This document shows positions 33,198 to 45,145 of a stretch of DNA of 64,000 nucleotides, in pieces; position 1 is the stretch's first letter, and every line of letters begins with the position of its first letter. The DNA comes from Adiantum capillus-veneris (Eukaryota; Streptophyta; Polypodiopsida; Polypodiales; Pteridaceae), in assembly GCA_014529385.2 (NCBI GenBank), contig CM043950.1:152086945-152150944 (forward strand). Direction: 5' to 3'. Below the pieces are notes generated by a model, which searched no databases, was not told where the DNA came from, and saw only the letters and a program-made list of their open reading frames with translations. Position numbers and translations under genes: made by a program.

Positions 33198-34225
33198 TGT
33201 GATAAGTTATGCAACTTATCACTATACTGCAACGAGTGCTCCCTTCGTAGCGATTCTTGAGTCGAGCTGACCTGTGTTCACTTTAGCACACAATCTGCAA
33301 AATTCTATTTAGCTGGCAAACTTTTTCACAATGAATGCAAAAATTCTTGATGTGCCTTTGACGGCCACACTTGTTCCGTGGGCTCGGAAGTGACTTTCAA
33401 GTTCGCTTTTAGCAAAACTAAACTTAAGCTAGCACAAGAGAATTATGCACAAGTTGCAGCGATTTGCTAGCAAAAATCTTGTGTTAAAGTTCTCCAAAAC
33501 TTGCGACTGTTGTTGCGAAATCAAGAGTCCTTGTGTATGGTCTTACTGCTACCACATTTGTGTATGGACGCTCAAATTTTACACTAGGCCGTAGTTACTT
33601 TTACACCTTCCCGCGGGTGACCAATGGTTTTCCCAAAAGATAATTTCAATCTGCTAACTTAGTAGTCTTTAATGGTCAATTAGAAGGCCTAGAGACCAAA
33701 TCTGGTTTCAAATTTCAGCTTCCCGATAATGAAAATCTCACATGCACTCGTGTCCGCTATAGGTCGAATTGAGCGGTCTGTTCCAGAGCCTGGGTTGACT
33801 CTAGCCGATGACCTCGCTTATGGCTCACTAGCCCCTCTCCTAGGGAAAAGTCAAAACTATGTTCAAAACCGTGACCGCTTTCTCACAATTCTTTTGAACT
33901 GTCGGTTTTAGACACAGCTGACTTCTGGATGCATTTTGAGGCCTTAACGATGTTTTTTTCAAAGTTGACCTAAATGGTTTCCAAAGTCAAACATTTAGTT
34001 CAAGTTTTGCTCTAAGATTTGTAGTGTCGCTCTCAGGCTACGTTTTGATATAAAAACTTTTCCAATCCAATACCGTTTGTGAAAGTTATGGCCAAAATAG
34101 TGAAATGCACTTTAGAATGGTCAAAAGAGTCCAAATTCAATTTTAAAAGAAGTTTTGGGATCTCTGTGACACTGTGAACACCCCTGTATGGCCAAAATTA
34201 CAGTTGGACCCTAAAACTGGCGTGG

Positions 34226-35634
34226 AGACATCCTACGCCCTTTTTTTTTTTTTTTTTTTGCTGAGAATGAAGCAAGATTTGGTTCAAAGGTTGCTCAGAA
34301 TTTCATTTGAATGTCAAAATCACTCCAAACAATCAATTTAAGAATTTTTCGCGTTCTGACTTTTCCTTTTGACTTTTGGACATCAAAAACATGGGAAAAC
34401 ACTCAAGTCAACATGTTCATAATATAAGACCTACCCTTTGAACACACTGGTGGTGTCAAAATTCCCAAATTCCTGCCCAAAAACCCCTGGAGACATCCTA
34501 CGTCCAAATTTTTTTCTGCTCAGAATGAAGCAAGATTTGGTTCAAAGGTTCCCCTTGGGTCTAGCAACACAGTGGTACGGTCAAAATTTCAAAATAAGCT
34601 CCTAGACATCCTACGGGTAGGATGTCTTTTTGCTCAGAATTGAATAAAATTTGGTCCAAAGACTCCCTTGATGTGTTGAACCCCTAGGTATCCTCACTTT
34701 TTGTTTCTGACACCTCTAGGCTGGTCAAATGCTCAAGAATCTGTTTTAGAAGCTGGATACTCTATCAACTGATTTTTCAAGTCAAATGAGCTCCAACTTG
34801 GACCAAAATTGACTGGCAGGCTTATAAGATGCTATGAAACACTTTGGTATTGTCAAATGTTGGTATAGGGTCCAAAATCATGCAGGAGACATCCTACCTT
34901 TTTGCTTAGAATGAACCCAAAATTGGACCAAAGATTCCCCTAGTCTTCAGCAACCCACTGGTATGCTTAGATTTGAGTTTGGATGTCAAAAGACCCCAAA
35001 ACTAGCTATTCTTGCCTTTTGTCCGTCCAAAAACGCTAAAGTTTGTTTAATCTTCACTTTCATTGACCCAAATGAGATGAAATTTATCACATGCACTCAA
35101 TACAACATTTAGAACATGCCTATGGAGTCATCCTATGGTTTGGTCTCAAAATTAGGCCTTGGATACAATTTGGGTAGGATGTCTGGCAATTATCGTCTTT
35201 TGGCTTTAATCTGTCAAAATTTGATCAAATTTCCACTTTCCAGGTGAAAATAGGGTAGAACCTACCTTCTAAACACACTGGTAACCTTAGATTTTCAAAA
35301 AAATACCGAGATCACCCTGTAGACATCCTACGGGTAGGATTTCTACTGCTTATTTTTTCAGATTGAAGTGTCCCTGATGCTTCCTTATGCTCTCAGCAAG
35401 TACAAGTATGCTTCACACTTGCAAAAACATGCAAAAATCACTCAATTTAAGCCTTTTCTAAAATTTTACGTTTTTTGACTCCGCCTTTTGGCTTTTGGTC
35501 AACAAAAATAGGGAAAAACACTCAAGTCAATATGTTACTAGGGTAAAACCTACCCTCTGAACACACTGGTAACCTCAGTTTCCCCAAATTCCCTACCAAA
35601 GGTGCCTTGGAGACATCCTACGCGTAGGATGTCT
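34226..35634. repeat. AGACATCCTAC palindrome repeats in the element I leader
   Basis: AGACATCCTACG-type half-sites start at 34226, 34491 and 34887, and an inverted half-site lies at 35172-35184. Full palindromes occur at 34604-34627, 35321-35344 and 35611-35634. The last is perfect over 24 bp (AGACATCCTACG followed by its exact complement). They are embedded in diverged tandem units sharing GAATGAAGCAAGATTTGG and AACACACTGGT. Confidence 0.8.
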
Positions 35635-36156
35635 ACTGTCTTAAAATGCAAATTTTTTCTAGCAGTAGTACTCCCTATGCTCTGTAGAGCTCTCAACAAT
35701 AATCACAGAAACTTTTGGACTTCAAATCAGCTTCCAAACACAATTTATCGTCTTTCCTACTTAGCGTTTTCCACTTCTCTGATGAGCCTAACAGAAAATA
35801 AGACATGCATAAAGTACTCTAGATCAACAATCAAGATATCCTACTTACCCTACTCCTACTCATCATGTGAGATGGTGATTTTGATGTCTTGGCTACTTCT
35901 TGGCCTCACACGGACTCTCAAGTCAACCTACCACCACATCTACCACTCCAACTCCTACTCTCTACACCAAAACCTACTACTACCTAATACTACCAAGACG
36001 AAGGATCTAGGCCAGACACACGCTCCCTAGACTCCCTCTAATACCTAGACAGTCCACCACCCTCTGATCCTATCTAAATGTAAAATAGTACTCTGGCAGG
36101 CGAGAGGGACCTCTATCCTCAAGGACTAGTCTCGACTATCTACTTAGGGCCCTCGT

Positions 36157-36173
36157 CCCTGGCACCGGCGCCA
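36157..36173 (-). other. Element I primer-binding site (tRNA-Asp type)
   Basis: TGGCGCCGGTGCCAGGG on the minus strand, one base from the LTR edge. It resembles the site of element G (TGGCGCCGTTGCCGGGG). Confidence 0.7.
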
Positions 36174-36174
36174 A

Positions 36175-36778
36175 TGTTGGTGCATACGCCGCGATGGACG
36201 TCAGCATAGCGAGAACTCACCTAACAAGATTTGTCAGCTAAGGACGAAGCTCGACCTGTAGGCGCGTGGAAGCAAGCAAAGGGTGTCAACCTCTACGCGA
36301 CCGACTAATGACTACTTCCTACAGAGATATCAAATCTACATGCCATCGGTTCTGTGAATGTGAGAGTCTCCTATGATGCTACAGCAAGCCAAAAGCCCAT
36401 TATACGATCTCGAAACTTCACAAAACTCAAGGGAAGTCCTACACACACTGGAAGGCTGCTATCCCTTAGGTCCTTGACCACAAATCCTAACCCAATACCC
36501 TCCGTGCAGAAAACACGTAGTATGTCCACTCAAATTTTACAGGTCATTGTTTCTAAAATCTAGCATGCCTAATGCGTAGCTCTACTCTCTCTGATCGCGT
36601 GGATATGCTGAAATGCAAAAATGGACAACGTTTACTCACCGAAACTCCAAAAGTAGCTCGCGGGTGAATCTACCAAAACATAGACGAACGCGCGTGATGT
36701 AAGCATCAACGCGTAGCTCTCCTCGTGGGCAACACGCTGCTGCTCTCCGTTTGCGATTCTGACCACTGTAGCTCTTGT

Positions 36779-36823
<45 letters not shown>

Positions 36824-37269
36824 TCACTCACTCTCTCTCGCAGTCTCCCAATCGACACAGAAGATATGATTATTAGAAGTCGCCTTACAAAGCTTTAGGT
36901 TTTGGTTTATACACTAAACCTTAGAAAACCTAATGTATGGCCAAAATGACTTGATTTGTCTCTAGGCTTCTATAGAGCTTAATTACAACACCGTGAGCTG
37001 GCTTTGCTCATCCAACGAGCATCTGTGGCCAATATACAATTGCCAACTTAAAATATGAAGTTCCTGTAAACATTAAAAAAGTGGCCGTAAGGACTCAAAA
37101 TGATAATAACGGGATATTCGATGATGTCCATGAGCTTGTATCTTCACATTACAACATCCATCCATCTTTGTCACTTCATCAACATCTTCATATGGAATCT
37201 TTAGCGAATCTTTGAGGAATCTTCATGGAATCTTTGTGGAAGCGTTGTTAAAAGGTTGACCTGTCAACA
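36175..37269 (-). repeat. Element I 5' LTR
   Basis: Starts TGTTGG and ends CCTGTCAACA on the plus strand, with inverted TGTTG/CAACA tips. It contains a (CA)n tract at about 36780-36818. Only one copy is in the window, so the outer end relies on the TG/CA rule and on the start of element H homology at about 37270. Confidence 0.6.
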
Positions 37270-39524
37270 TAAAAATTCTACTCAAACTTATTCATTAAAA
37301 TTCCAATGCTCTGGAGGTACAACATCCCCCCTCCAGCGAGAGTTTACTCCTCCCGTTTTGTCGCCTAGCTGCCCATACAACTACGTATGTCCATCGCTTA
37401 ACCAGTAGACGTGGACATTGCCACCGCATAGAACGTAAGACGTGGGTTCCCACCGCTTAACCAGCAGACGTGGGTATCCACCGCTTAACCAACAAACGTG
37501 GATTTAAGAGCCCTTAACCAGGAACTCTGCCCCCTGTGATCAGGAGGGGGTTCGGACTAGTATCAACATTGGAAATAGAAATGAAGAGACCGAGCTAAAT
37601 TTTCCCTAGCAAACATTCTTTACTATCTCAAACAATATATCCAACAATCATTCTTTCCTACTTGGAAGTTAAAATATATTTCAATTCAAATGCTGTGATC
37701 TCCGTTGGATTTCTCCAACATGTATAGGGATATGTTCTTTCCTAACTTATCGAATCAAATGTTAAATTGAGCAAAACTTGAATTAAAAATGTGACCTACC
37801 TCCACAATTTCCTCGTCATTGGTCCATGAGTTGGCCGGTACTTGGTCGACCATGGGAGCTTTTCCCTTCCCATGTGTGTTGCTTGTCCCATCCTCGCGGT
37901 CGTGGAAACCACCGAAACGAGTTCTCTTTAACGGGGACATATTATACTCACTACTTAAATTGACAACTTGGAAAAAGAGAGCTAATATTCGAGAGCACAT
38001 ATGACCAAAATGACGGATTAGTTTCAATAGGCAAACTCTTTTATACGAAGGTTTGATTACTTCAAGACATAGAGATTTCTGATAGCCCCTTACTTGTTCT
38101 ATGGGAATTATCCTTAAGGTTAATTATTTGGCCTAGGTAATTAAGAATTTCAGATTTCTACTTGATCTATTTACTAAAGATGAATTAGGCATGCTTAATC
38201 ACTTCCTAATGCAAGTAGAGATTTGTAGATTTACCGCATGCATAGGTGAGATGATTCCTTTTTCCTAGTGGATTAATTGTGGAATTAATTGCACTAATTA
38301 CATCCTAATATTTGAACAAATTGAATCTAAACATAGCTATATAAACATTGTGTGGTAATAGAATGAAATAGACTAACCTTATCACATTGCTGGCTTGATT
38401 CTATCATTCATTAACTATAGTGACTTAGTGGATAATTCTCTTATTGCTAATCATACATTAATCTATGATTAGGATAGGTTAATTGTTTGCATAATTGACA
38501 ATTAGAATTAAGAATGTGCAATGGAATAATCATATAGCAATTTAGAGAGTGTCTAATGAGAAATTTAACTGTGATTATGCATACTAGCAACGGAATTATG
38601 AGAACCATAGAAGGAATTTTAACATAACGTGAAATTAGCTTTATGTTACCGTAGTTTGGGATGAATTTGAATCAATTTGCTGATCCAAAGGAGCTTCTTG
38701 TGGCGAGAATTGGGCAGCACTTCCGTCTTTTGCTCCTTCTCCAAAGGCTATGTGTGCCGACAACACCTCCCCAAGGTGTGTGTGTATGTGTGTGTGTGTG
38801 TGTGTATACTGAATGTGTGTGTGAGCATATATATGCTTGTGTGTGTGTGAGCATGCTCTTATATAGGCTCACAAGCTCAAAATTTTGAAATCACCTACTA
38901 TGTTGGTCTGGAGTCCACTCAAGCCTTCATGGGCAAGGTTACTTGCATGGGGTGCATGGGCTGCAAAGTGTCCCATTTGCTATTCTAACTCACTCACTCA
39001 CTATCTCTCAAGCTGGGAAAGTAGCCCACGAGCCCTATCTGTGTGTGAGAGCGCCCTCTACCTACCATATCAACTCAGCAGTGGCCTGGAGCCGGTTCCC
39101 ACATAGCTCCCGAGCCCCAGTGCCTCCCCGCACAACTCTAGGAAAATTTAATTTTAACCTAAGATGGGCAATACGAATCAGAGTTTAATGCCGGAACTTG
39201 CTATACTAAGCTCTAATTAAGGTGTATTAACCTGGGTACCTACCATATTTAGCAGCCCCCGGCATCCGAAAATGCATTTTTTCAAATTCGGGGTACATGT
39301 GTAGTTTTTCGAGACGGTTAAAACTAGACGGGTCGGGTGACCAAAAACTTACTATTTTTGGAAAATTTCCACAGTTATTTTAATTCACTATTGGAAGCTT
39401 TATGACATTCTAAACATCATGGCATCGACAGATTTTGGAAAACTGCTAAAAATAGTAACTTTTTCCATTATGATTGTTTCATGGTATAATGGTGTTCTTT
39501 TAGCTCGGGGTTGGAGACCTTGCA
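37270..39524 (-). repeat. Element H 3' LTR (truncated)
   Basis: About 2.25 kb matching the right LTR, ending GGAGACCTTGCA. It contains the same short open frame as the right LTR (90 codons, 37755-38027) and a (GT)n tract at 38777-38805. Confidence 0.85.
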
Positions 39525-39579
39525 TCCTCCCCAACGTGAAAAATTTGAGATGTCCTCATCTCAAGAATACATCTGGATA

Positions 39580-40620
39580 AACTCTATGCTAACTACTTAG
39601 GTACATATATCCTTGTCTAAAGTAAAGACATCTTTTGATAATAGAATAGTCTTTAGCTTTATGCGTCTTATTCTGCTGAACTTTGATGAGATCCTGGTGC
39701 TTGAATTATTGATCACTAGGATTAGCAGTTGCAGCATACAGAGCTTCTCTCTCATCAGCTTTGTCACCCACAATTGGTTGTCTCACTGCGGCATTAGCGA
39801 AAGCTCCGCTTGCTTGTCCTATATTTCCTCTTCCTCGGCCTCCTCTTCTGTTTGGTTGACCTCGCCCGTTGACGTTTATAGGTACATTATTAGCACCGGA
39901 TGTTTGGGAAATCCTTTTTGGACATCGGCTTTTGTAATGTCCTTACTCCTAGCACTCAAAGCATCTTATATTGGGAAACTCGGTAGCTGCCGTAGTAGCT
40001 ACTACCGGACGATGGTTGTATGCAGGGTTGATTGGTCTGTTACTCTAGTTGTCTGGCATGGACCTCTTTGACAAATAGTATTGACTATCTTGGGTAGTCC
40101 TCTGAATCTCTTTAGCTAACGGTTTTTCCCTTAGCAAGGCATCTTGCAGAGTTGCTGGCCTGAGAGCTTCTAGTCGGTTGTTCAAGGGGTCGATGAGTCC
40201 TTGGCAGAACCGTGCTACTTGCTGTTCCAATGTCATCCTAGGAGCATATCTCCGAAGTGTGATGAACTTCGAGTAGTATTCTTTGACGGAAGAAGTCAGC
40301 TGTCGAAGTGAGAAAAACTCATTCATCTTCAAGGCTTTGTGAGCGGGTGGTAAGTATCGCTCCATCACAGTAGCCTTGATGTCTTCCCATGACTGGGAAG
40401 ATCCCTTGATATCCAAGTCCCTGCAATGTTGTTTCCACCAGATCTTGACATCGCCAGACAAGTGGAACATCGCAAGCATGGTTTGGTTCTCGGGTTGAGT
40501 TCCCGCAGCTTTGAAATAGTCGTTCATTGCTTCCATCCATACTTCTGCATCTCTCTCCACATTAACCCCTTCGCCTTTAAAGGTTGGAGACTGAGCTTGC
40601 TTAAGGAGAAGTTTTTTCTC
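39580..40620 (-). pseudogene. Element H gag, main exon
   Basis: Reading leftwards from a splice acceptor (CCGCCGTTCAG|GAG, exon base 40620): EKKLLLKQAQSPTFKGEG, then VERDAEVWMEAMNDYFKAAG, the typical N terminus of the plant Ty3/Gypsy gag (retrotrans_gag) domain, then DVKIWWKQHC and RYAPRMTLEQQVARFCQGL. The frame stops at 40045. Beyond it a zinc knuckle is readable (CFEC...GHYKSRC) with stops between the Cys pair and the His, followed by an Arg/Gly-rich stretch (NRRGGRGRGN). Protease, polymerase and integrase are absent before the polypurine tract at 39525. The product would be capsid only. Confidence 0.8.
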
Positions 40621-41150
40621 CTGAACGGCGGTATATAACGTAGTAGATAGTACCTATCCAATGGTATAAAACTCATTACTATATAGCACTCTTCTCAAAT
40701 GAACCTACGCTTTTCCATACTCCAGAAGAAATTTAACTTTTTGGGCTTAACCAGCCTACATAATCTGTACAACTATCACAAAGGATTTAACCATTCCACC
40801 ATTAGTTTAAATTCCATTGAATACATCCAAAATTGACTGATAAATAATGGTAAAAACTTTACTTGAGAGCTTTGATCCATACTTATAACTTTATGTGCAT
40901 CAACAGGCTACTTGCCCGCAGTACTAGTCACACCAACGAATTCTTAAAAAACATCATGTGGAACCCACTGAATCCCAACAAGCTCAACGAGTAAAAATCT
41001 TTAACATCACTCAGGAGACAATCCACTAGACAAATCCAATGTCATTATTCTGGGAAACATCATGCTCAAGCTTTTAGTACAAGCTATCCTACTATCCCTT
41101 ATTTTTTTTAAAATTTCAAACAACATCATTTTTCAGTTTGTAAACCTATA

Positions 41151-41162
41151 GCTCTGATACCA
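41151..41162 (-). other. Element H primer-binding site
   Basis: TGGTATCAGAGC on the minus strand, two bases from the LTR edge at 41165 (TGTGAGGTCC). Confidence 0.88.
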
Positions 41163-41164
41163 GG

Positions 41165-42958
41165 TGTGAGGTCCCCACTCCATCATCTCAAACGACGGAT
41201 CTGATGGTAAACCTGGTGGCCACTATATCTACAGCGGAAGAAAACAAAGTGGTTTATGGTTCATCTAGCAGACGATCTCTCATCACAAAGTGAGTCGATT
41301 TCGAGCCTACTAGCATCGAGATCTAGTTCCACCCCGCAGGGAAAGCGTGATTAACTTATCTAGCGATCTTAAGACCCACCTTCCAAGAGGAGGGAAGTCC
41401 CAAGTGTCTTTTTCCCCATAGCTTTCAGAGGCATGTACACCTGAGACTTCGCCGCTCTTGGGGCAATGAGTAATACTAGTGTCGATTTATAACACTATGG
41501 GGACGGAGAGTTCCCGATGAATCGGGACCACCCTTCTCATAGGCATTGGAAACCCGAGCCAATGCCCCACTTTCCACCCCATACTCACACTTCATTTTTG
41601 TTATCTAATTACTACCACACATTGTTGTTCAACACATAAGTTCCTTGATTAGGTTCCGATCCACAAGGTTCATTAAGACAGCCCTTCAACCAGTATTGCA
41701 AAGCGGCACCAAGACAGTTACTCTAGTAAGAATATTACTCAAACTTATTCATTAAAATTCCAATGCTCTGGAGGTACAACATCCCCCCTCCAGCGAGAGT
41801 TTACTCCTCCCGTTGTCGCCTAGCTGCCCATACAACTAGGTGTGTCCACCGCTTAACCAGCACACGTGGACATTGCCACCGCATAGAATGCAAGATGTGG
41901 GTTCCCACCGCTTAACCAGCAGACGTGGGTATCCACCGTTTAACCAACAGACGTGGATTCAAGAGCCCTTAACTAGGAACTCTGCCCCCTGTGATCAGGA
42001 GGGGGTTCGGACTAGTATCAACATTGGAAATAGAAATGAACAGACCGAGCTAAATTTTCCCTAGCAAACATTCTTTACTATCTCAAACAATATATCCAAC
42101 AATCATTCTTTCCTACTTGGAAGTTAAAATATATTTCAATTCAAATGTTGTGATCTCCGTTGGATTTCTCCAACATGTATAGGGATATGTTCTTTCCTAA
42201 CTTATCGAATCAAATGTTAAATTGAGCAAAACTTGAATTAAAAATGTGACCTACCTCCACAATTTCCTCGTCATTGGTCCATGAGTTGGCTGGTACTTGG
42301 TCGACCATGGGAGCTTTTCCCTTCCCATGTGTGTTGCTTGTCCCATCCTCGCGGTCGTGGAAACCACCGAAACGAGTTCTCTTTAACGGGGACATATTAT
42401 ACTCACTACTTAAATTGACAACTTGGAAAAAGAGAGCTAATATTCGAGAGCACATATGACCAAAATGACGGATTAGTTTCAATAAGCAAACTCCTTTATA
42501 CGAGAGGTTTGATTACTTCAAAACATAGAGATTTCTGATAGCCCCTTACTTGTTCTATGGGAATTGGCCCTAAGGTTAATTATTTGGCCTAGGTAATTAA
42601 GAATTTCATATTTCTACTTGATCTTTTTACTAGAGATGAATTAGGCATGCTTAATCACTTCCTAATGCAAGTAGAGATTTGCAGATTTACCGCATGCATA
42701 GGTGAGAGGATTCCTTTTTCCTAGTGGATTAATTGTGGAATTAATTACACTAATTACATCCTAATATTTGAACAAATTGAATCTAAACATAACTATATAA
42801 ACATTGTGTGGTAATAGAATGAAATAGACTAACCTTATCACATTGATGGCTTGATTCTATCATTCATTAACTATAATGACTTACTGAATAATTCTCTTAT
42901 TGCTAATCATACATTAATCTATGATTAGGAGAGGTTAATTGTTTGCATAATTGACAAT
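41165..42958 (-). repeat. Element H 5' LTR, inner part
   Basis: First 1.8 kb of the right LTR, up to the target site of element G. The rest continues at 48237-49256, giving about 2.81 kb in all. Confidence 0.85.
42255..42395 (-). CDS. Predicted gag first exon inside the element H LTR
   Basis: ATG at 42395 opens MSPLKRTRFGGFHDREDG... and reads to NDEEIVE, where GTGGAG|GTAGGT gives a good splice donor in phase 0 (exon end 42255). The gag acceptor at 40620 is also phase 0, so splicing would fuse NDEEIVE to EKKLLLKQAQ. The 1.63-kb intron would contain the LTR edge and the primer-binding site. The identical peptide is encoded in the left LTR (donor at 37799). The splice is inferred from sequence only. 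Confidence 0.5.
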
Positions 42959-43208
42959 TGTGCGCTCCTTGCCGCACTGTCGAAGCAAGGGACTTGCCAA
43001 TACACCGTGTGCGAGCCACAAACGGCTCCAAGCACACAACAAGCCTAAACTAGCAAGCTCAAGAAAACAAAGGGTGTGTCACTCACCGCTCTACGCTCGC
43101 CTTCGTGGTGGATTCCTCGCCGCGATGAAGAAGAAGCTGCAGTCGTGCCGCGCTCAACCGCTTCGCCGCCGTCGTGCCTTCGTAATGCTCGATCGCACAC
43201 ACACTCTC

Positions 43209-43239
<31 letters not shown>

Positions 43240-43533
43240 AGGAGGTGAAGAAGAAGAAGATGGAGATGGAGCAAGAGCACTCTTCAATTGCACAAATGAG
43301 AGAATGAGTAAAAATTAGGTTTAGTTGGCTTTTATAGGAGCTCACCCCATTCACACTTGGGCGCCCATGCTTAACCAACTAATCCCTTGAATGTCCAAGT
43401 TAAAGTGCGCCTCTCATCGGCGATCACTCTACCTTTCCCTATTGGTCCGACAAGCCCGGTACCTGACTCTACCAAATACATAATACACGTCCATCGTAGG
43501 TGATGGGGTGTCCGTGTGCTGTGAGGGTTAACA
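42959..43533 (-). repeat. Element G 3' LTR
   Basis: TGTGCGCTCCTTGCC...GAGGGTTAACA, with CT/CA microsatellite at about 43199-43240. Confidence 0.95.
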
Positions 43534-45145
43534 TGCCCCCCTTCCTGATGTAGATTCCGTCCTCGGAAGCTATTGAGTTGAAGCTGGTTCGTCGAGGTGG
43601 AAGAGCATTTGAGATGAATGTCCTTAGCCTTCTTCAGTCACTGCAAAATCAAACAACATTGGCACAGTAATTGCATTCTCTTAAAAAGCATATGCAGGTT
43701 TAGGTAGAAAAATTGATTGGTCAAAGAATTTCAAACAATTTGTTAGCAATGAACATTAAATTGCAATGTAATCAAATGCATAAACAGATGTAAAGGTAAA
43801 AAATTAAACAAGTCTGGGGTCACTAATATGACGGTCGAAAAGCACTAGAGATCGAATATTAATACCATGGGTAAGCTTCTTAACTTTCTGTGGTCAATTA
43901 AGTTGTTTAATCGCGAGAGCCAAGTATTCATGTTCGAGGGCTGACTAGAGGCTATACCTAGAAAACTTTGTAGTTAAGCTACCATAAAAGGAATTTCTCA
44001 TGAAATCATCGCCTGACTGATTACTTTTTCTTTGACCCCCCAAGGTCTTTTCACACTGATTCAATTTTGATGTGTGTGCTTATTTTGTATGCCTTGGGTT
44101 TTTTGCTTTTCAAGGAAAAGCGCCCACACTGGGAACCTCTAGGGCTCTAGTACCATAGGCAATACATGTGAGTGAAGTACCAAATCAAGCTGAGATTTCT
44201 CTTCCAGCTTAAAATTTTACATTGTGGCACTTTGATTTTTTGTTTGTTCATTTTCAGCATTTAAATTTTGTAACTTTGGGGGGTCATATAACACTGTTAC
44301 ACTCCCAGGCTCATCACATTAGTAAACTCCCTTTATAATACTTAAGCTAAAGGTCACTAGTGTTAAGCCCACTAGAAAGCCCTAGTACATTTCATACAAT
44401 GCTGCCTAAATCGGATTAAGAACCTAAGTAACCATTGCTTATTAGGAAGGCATTCCCCATGGTATTAAGAGAAGATCTCTAATACCTAGCTTGGTCAAAC
44501 TAGCTTAGTCGGACTGCTTGATTTTTACACCTAAACAAGTGATTATGACAAAAGATTGCATTGAATTAAATGTTTGATACTAAGCCAATGCGCTGAATAT
44601 TATGCTACCAATCACAATCAAAGCAGACAAACATGGATGCAAAAAAGATAACGGCAATGCTAATGGACAAGAAACACCTGTTTGTGTTGATGGTCGCACT
44701 TGATTTGAAGGTTCCATGAAGGTCCAATCCTATCAATAGCAACACGCTCCTGTACACACTAGGAAACAAAAGGAATACCTCCAGGAGGCACATCAGTGGG
44801 AAAAGAGATCTTTGCTAATCACTCAACTCTAAAACAGAAACACTCCTATCGTACTAATCTTACCTACCCTCCATCACTCAAGTGATGAGGATCAAAGGTG
44901 TTTTATGGCATAGGTTTCTGTTTCACTGTACCAGATGTGACATGTGTAGGTCTGAGTCAATGTTTTGACTTTTATTGTGCATACTCGTTTGCTAATTGCT
45001 CTTGCTCCTTTTTTTTTTTTTTTGTGAGTATAAAGCTTTATATGTACATTCCCTAAGATCGGAATTGAGAGGTCAGGGAAAAAGGTTGAGAGGGAAACAA
45101 ATGAATGATGACTGTCAGCAAACACTCCCCCCTTCCTTGGGTAGA
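43534..45145. other. Element G 3' internal region, non-coding
   Basis: 1.6 kb between the ORF stop and the polypurine tract. No coding frame is supported on either strand. A 15-base T-run lies near 45009. Confidence 0.5.

Larger units (their letters stand above)
30753..37269 (-). mobile_element. Element I: partial LTR retrotransposon with tRNA-Asp-type primer site
   Basis: Only the 5' half is present: LTR 36175-37269 (TGTTGG...CAACA), primer-binding site TGGCGCCGGTGCCAGGG (36173-36157, minus), a long leader (33200-36150), and a gag-like ORF ending near 30753. No pol and no 3' LTR are seen. The right edge abuts the truncated left LTR of element H, so one of them was inserted into or recombined with the other. 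The primer type is that of Athila/Tat-like Gypsy elements (established), but the ORF itself did not give a family. Confidence 0.65.

Noticed and set aside
39613-40071. Plus-strand 152-residue frame
   Set aside because: Shadow of the minus-strand gag C-terminal region of element H.
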